Assembly (NCBI GenBank): GCA_015489185.1
Contig: WGAE01000149.1
Span: forward strand, 1-7,158
From: Campylobacterales bacterium
GTDB taxonomy: Bacteria > Campylobacterota > Campylobacteria > Campylobacterales > QNZT01
DNA length: 7,158 bases
Direction: 5' to 3'
The notes under the pieces are model-generated. The model was not told where the DNA came from. It searched no databases and worked only from the letters and a program-made list of their open reading frames with translations. The position numbers and the translations under genes are program-made. This document shows positions 6,000 through 7,158 of this stretch, in pieces (the stretch's first letter is position 1; each line of letters starts with the position of its first letter).

Positions 6000-6266
6000 A
6001 TGGAAGCGAAGTTGATCGGACTGGGTGTTGAGACTTTTAAACTTGCACTGTATCTGTCACTGCCGATGTTGCTTGGCGGATTGATCGCCGGGCTTTTGAT
6101 TTCGATTTTTCAGGCGACGACGCAGATCAATGAGATGACGCTCTCTTTCGTTCCGAAAATTTTGATCGTTGTGGGGATCATCATCTTTTTAATGCCGTGG
6201 ATGATGAATCTGATGATCGAGTTTACCACCAAACTGCTCAATATGATTCCGACTTTTATCTTCTGA
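6000..6266 (+). CDS. fliQ: Flagellar export gate protein FliQ
   Basis: The 88-residue length matches FliQ, with two long hydrophobic helices (about 12-38 and 53-82) and the conserved linker FQATTQINEMTLSFVPKI (37-54). FliQ forms the inner-membrane export gate with FliP and FliR in the flagellar type III system, through which rod, hook and filament subunits pass. AGAGGAG (5988-5994) lies five bases before the ATG. Its stop overlaps the murB start as TGATG. The fliQ-murB order is one I recall from C. jejuni, so this looks like conserved synteny rather than recent insertion. A type III secretion SctS protein is unlikely given this context. Confidence 0.93.
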   Translation: MEAKLIGLGVETFKLALYLSLPMLLGGLIAGLLISIFQATTQINEMTLSFVPKILIVVGIIIFLMPWMMNLMIEFTTKLLNMIPTFIF

Positions 6267-7039
6267 TGACCCGTACCGTAGACTTTTCACAATACAGCTC
6301 CATCAAAATCGGTCCGACGGTCGAAGTACGGCTTATCGAAAAACCGGAACCGCCGCGAGCGGGGGAGTTTATCATCGGCGGGGCGAACAATCTGCTTGTC
6401 TCCGACACCCCGCCGCCGCTTGCGATGCTCTCAAAAAAGTTCGATTATATTCGATTGGAAGGGAAGTATCTTTATATCGGCGGGGCGACGAAAAGCGGAC
6501 GTATCTTTTCATTTGTCAAAAAGCACAATATCAAAAACTTCGAGTACCTCGGCAAACTTCCCGGTACACTCGGCGGTCTGGTTTTCATGAACGCCGGGAT
6601 GAAAGCGGATGAGATCTTCAACCATCTGGTCAAAATCAAAACCTCCGGAGGGTATATACCTAAAGAGGAGATCGGTTACGGCTACCGTTTCACCGACATT
6701 GACGACATCATCTACGAAGCGGTCTTTGAAGTAGAAGAGGGATTTGACGCACAGAAGCTGGCACTCTTTACCCGTATGCGTGCCAACCAACCTAAAGACC
6801 CCAGCCCCGGATCGGCGTTTAAAAACCCGCCCGGCGACTATGCCGGAAGGCTGATCGACGCGGTGGGGATGAAGGGGTATCGCATCGGTGATGCGGCGTT
6901 TAGTGAAATACACGCCAACTTTCTGGTCAATCTGGGAAAAGCGACGTTTGACGACGCTCTGAGCTTGCTTGAAGAGGCACGTAAACGTGTACTTGAGAGA
7001 TTCGGCGTGCAACTGGAGTATGAGGTGCGGATTATTTGA
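6266..7039 (+). CDS. murB: UDP-N-acetylenolpyruvoylglucosamine reductase MurB
   Basis: This 257-residue cytosolic flavoenzyme reduces UDP-GlcNAc-enolpyruvate to UDP-MurNAc with NADPH, the second committed step of peptidoglycan synthesis. FAD-binding motifs are GGANNLL (38-44) and KLPGTLGGLVFMNAGM (97-112). Expected active-site residues are R141 (GYRFTD), S183 (PSPGSAFKNP) and E253 (LEYEVRII). It is the short Campylobacter-like form. The ATG at 6266 overlaps the fliQ stop by one base; the frame stays open upstream to an ATG at 6197 inside fliQ, but those extra residues are translation of fliQ DNA in another frame. With no own Shine-Dalgarno sequence, it is probably translated by coupling to fliQ. 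Confidence 0.95.
   Translation: MTRTVDFSQYSSIKIGPTVEVRLIEKPEPPRAGEFIIGGANNLLVSDTPPPLAMLSKKFDYIRLEGKYLYIGGATKSGRIFSFVKKHNIKNFEYLGKLPGTLGGLVFMNAGMKADEIFNHLVKIKTSGGYIPKEEIGYGYRFTDIDDIIYEAVFEVEEGFDAQKLALFTRMRANQPKDPSPGSAFKNPPGDYAGRLIDAVGMKGYRIGDAAFSEIHANFLVNLGKATFDDALSLLEEARKRVLERFGVQLEYEVRII
6584..6591. repeat. TTCATGAA palindrome, copy 10
   Basis: It lies within murB, read as TTC ATG AAC (Phe-Met-Asn), a different phase from the CAT GAA codon copies. Confidence 0.7.
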
Positions 7040-7064
7040 GATACTACCTGCACATTTAATGGAT

Positions 7065-7158
7065 TTAAAGTGTCTCCAGTTCTTTTTTCAGAATCATTTT
7101 AATGTAGGACTGATAAGGGACATCAATAGCGTTTAAGGCTTCCAGCATATCCACAGGC
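7065..7158 (-). CDS. C-terminal end of CopG-like ribbon-helix-helix antitoxin (partial)
   Basis: On the minus strand a frame enters from the right edge and stops at TAA (7065-7067). The 30 visible residues include MLEALNAIDVPYQSYIKMIL and end in KKELETL. The 'a...d.PYQ.yIk..l...L' pattern is common at the C terminus of CopG/BrnA-type antitoxins, which repress their own operon and bind a toxin. It converges on murB with 25 bases between. If the usual BrnT-BrnA order holds, the toxin gene would lie just outside the window to the right. Confidence 0.6.
   Translation of the reverse strand, partial: PVDMLEALNAIDVPYQSYIKMILKKELETL

Noticed and set aside
6197..6265. Upstream extension of murB to an ATG inside fliQ
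   Set aside because: The 23 extra residues are fliQ DNA read in another frame, and the Campylobacter MurB I recall starts near residue 24 of that frame.
1..7158. tRNA, rRNA, CRISPR arrays, insertion sequences or prophage genes
   Set aside because: No cloverleaf, no regularly spaced long repeats, no transposase and no terminal inverted repeats were seen.

Overview
The window reads as chromosomal DNA from a member of the Campylobacterota (Epsilonproteobacteria), probably a free-living sulfur- or hydrogen-oxidising type. I cannot fix the genus. The pointers are a futalosine-pathway menaquinone gene of the HSPDADDIFM type, a short (257 aa) MurB, the fliQ-murB pair that I recall from Campylobacter jejuni, a membrane-less chemoreceptor with a zinc-binding CZB domain like Helicobacter TlpD, and AT-rich promoters in which the -10 box dominates.

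Layout from left to right: the last 20 codons of an FtsX/LolC-type ABC permease (+, 1-63); an AT-rich promoter region; a long-form ribosome hibernation factor hpf (+); a convergent soluble chemoreceptor with a C-terminal CZB domain (-); a divergent gap; mqnD of menaquinone synthesis (+); a Phd/VapC-type toxin-antitoxin pair with a promoter and palindromic operator (+); a Cof-type HAD phosphatase 9 bases behind the toxin (+); a hairpin; a convergent Tat-exported DUF1501 protein (-); a 242-base gap with inverted repeats; fliQ and murB, joined by a TGATG overlap (+); and the last 30 codons of a CopG-like antitoxin (-) running off the right edge.

Most genes are ordinary housekeeping or motility genes. 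Hpf idles ribosomes in starvation, MqnD feeds the quinone pool, MurB makes peptidoglycan precursor, FliQ belongs to the flagellar export gate, and the chemoreceptor probably senses zinc or oxidant stress in the cytoplasm. Accessory character is limited to the Phd/VapC pair and the partial antitoxin at the right edge.

The most striking non-gene signal is the 8-base palindrome TTCATGAA. It occurs ten times in 7.16 kb, where 0.1-0.2 copies would be expected by chance. The copies lie in coding DNA in more than one reading frame, over two start codons and in an intergenic region. About half of all CATG tetramers in the window sit inside this octamer. This resembles a highly iterated palindrome, an uptake signal or a methylation site, and I do not recognise it as a described element in this group.
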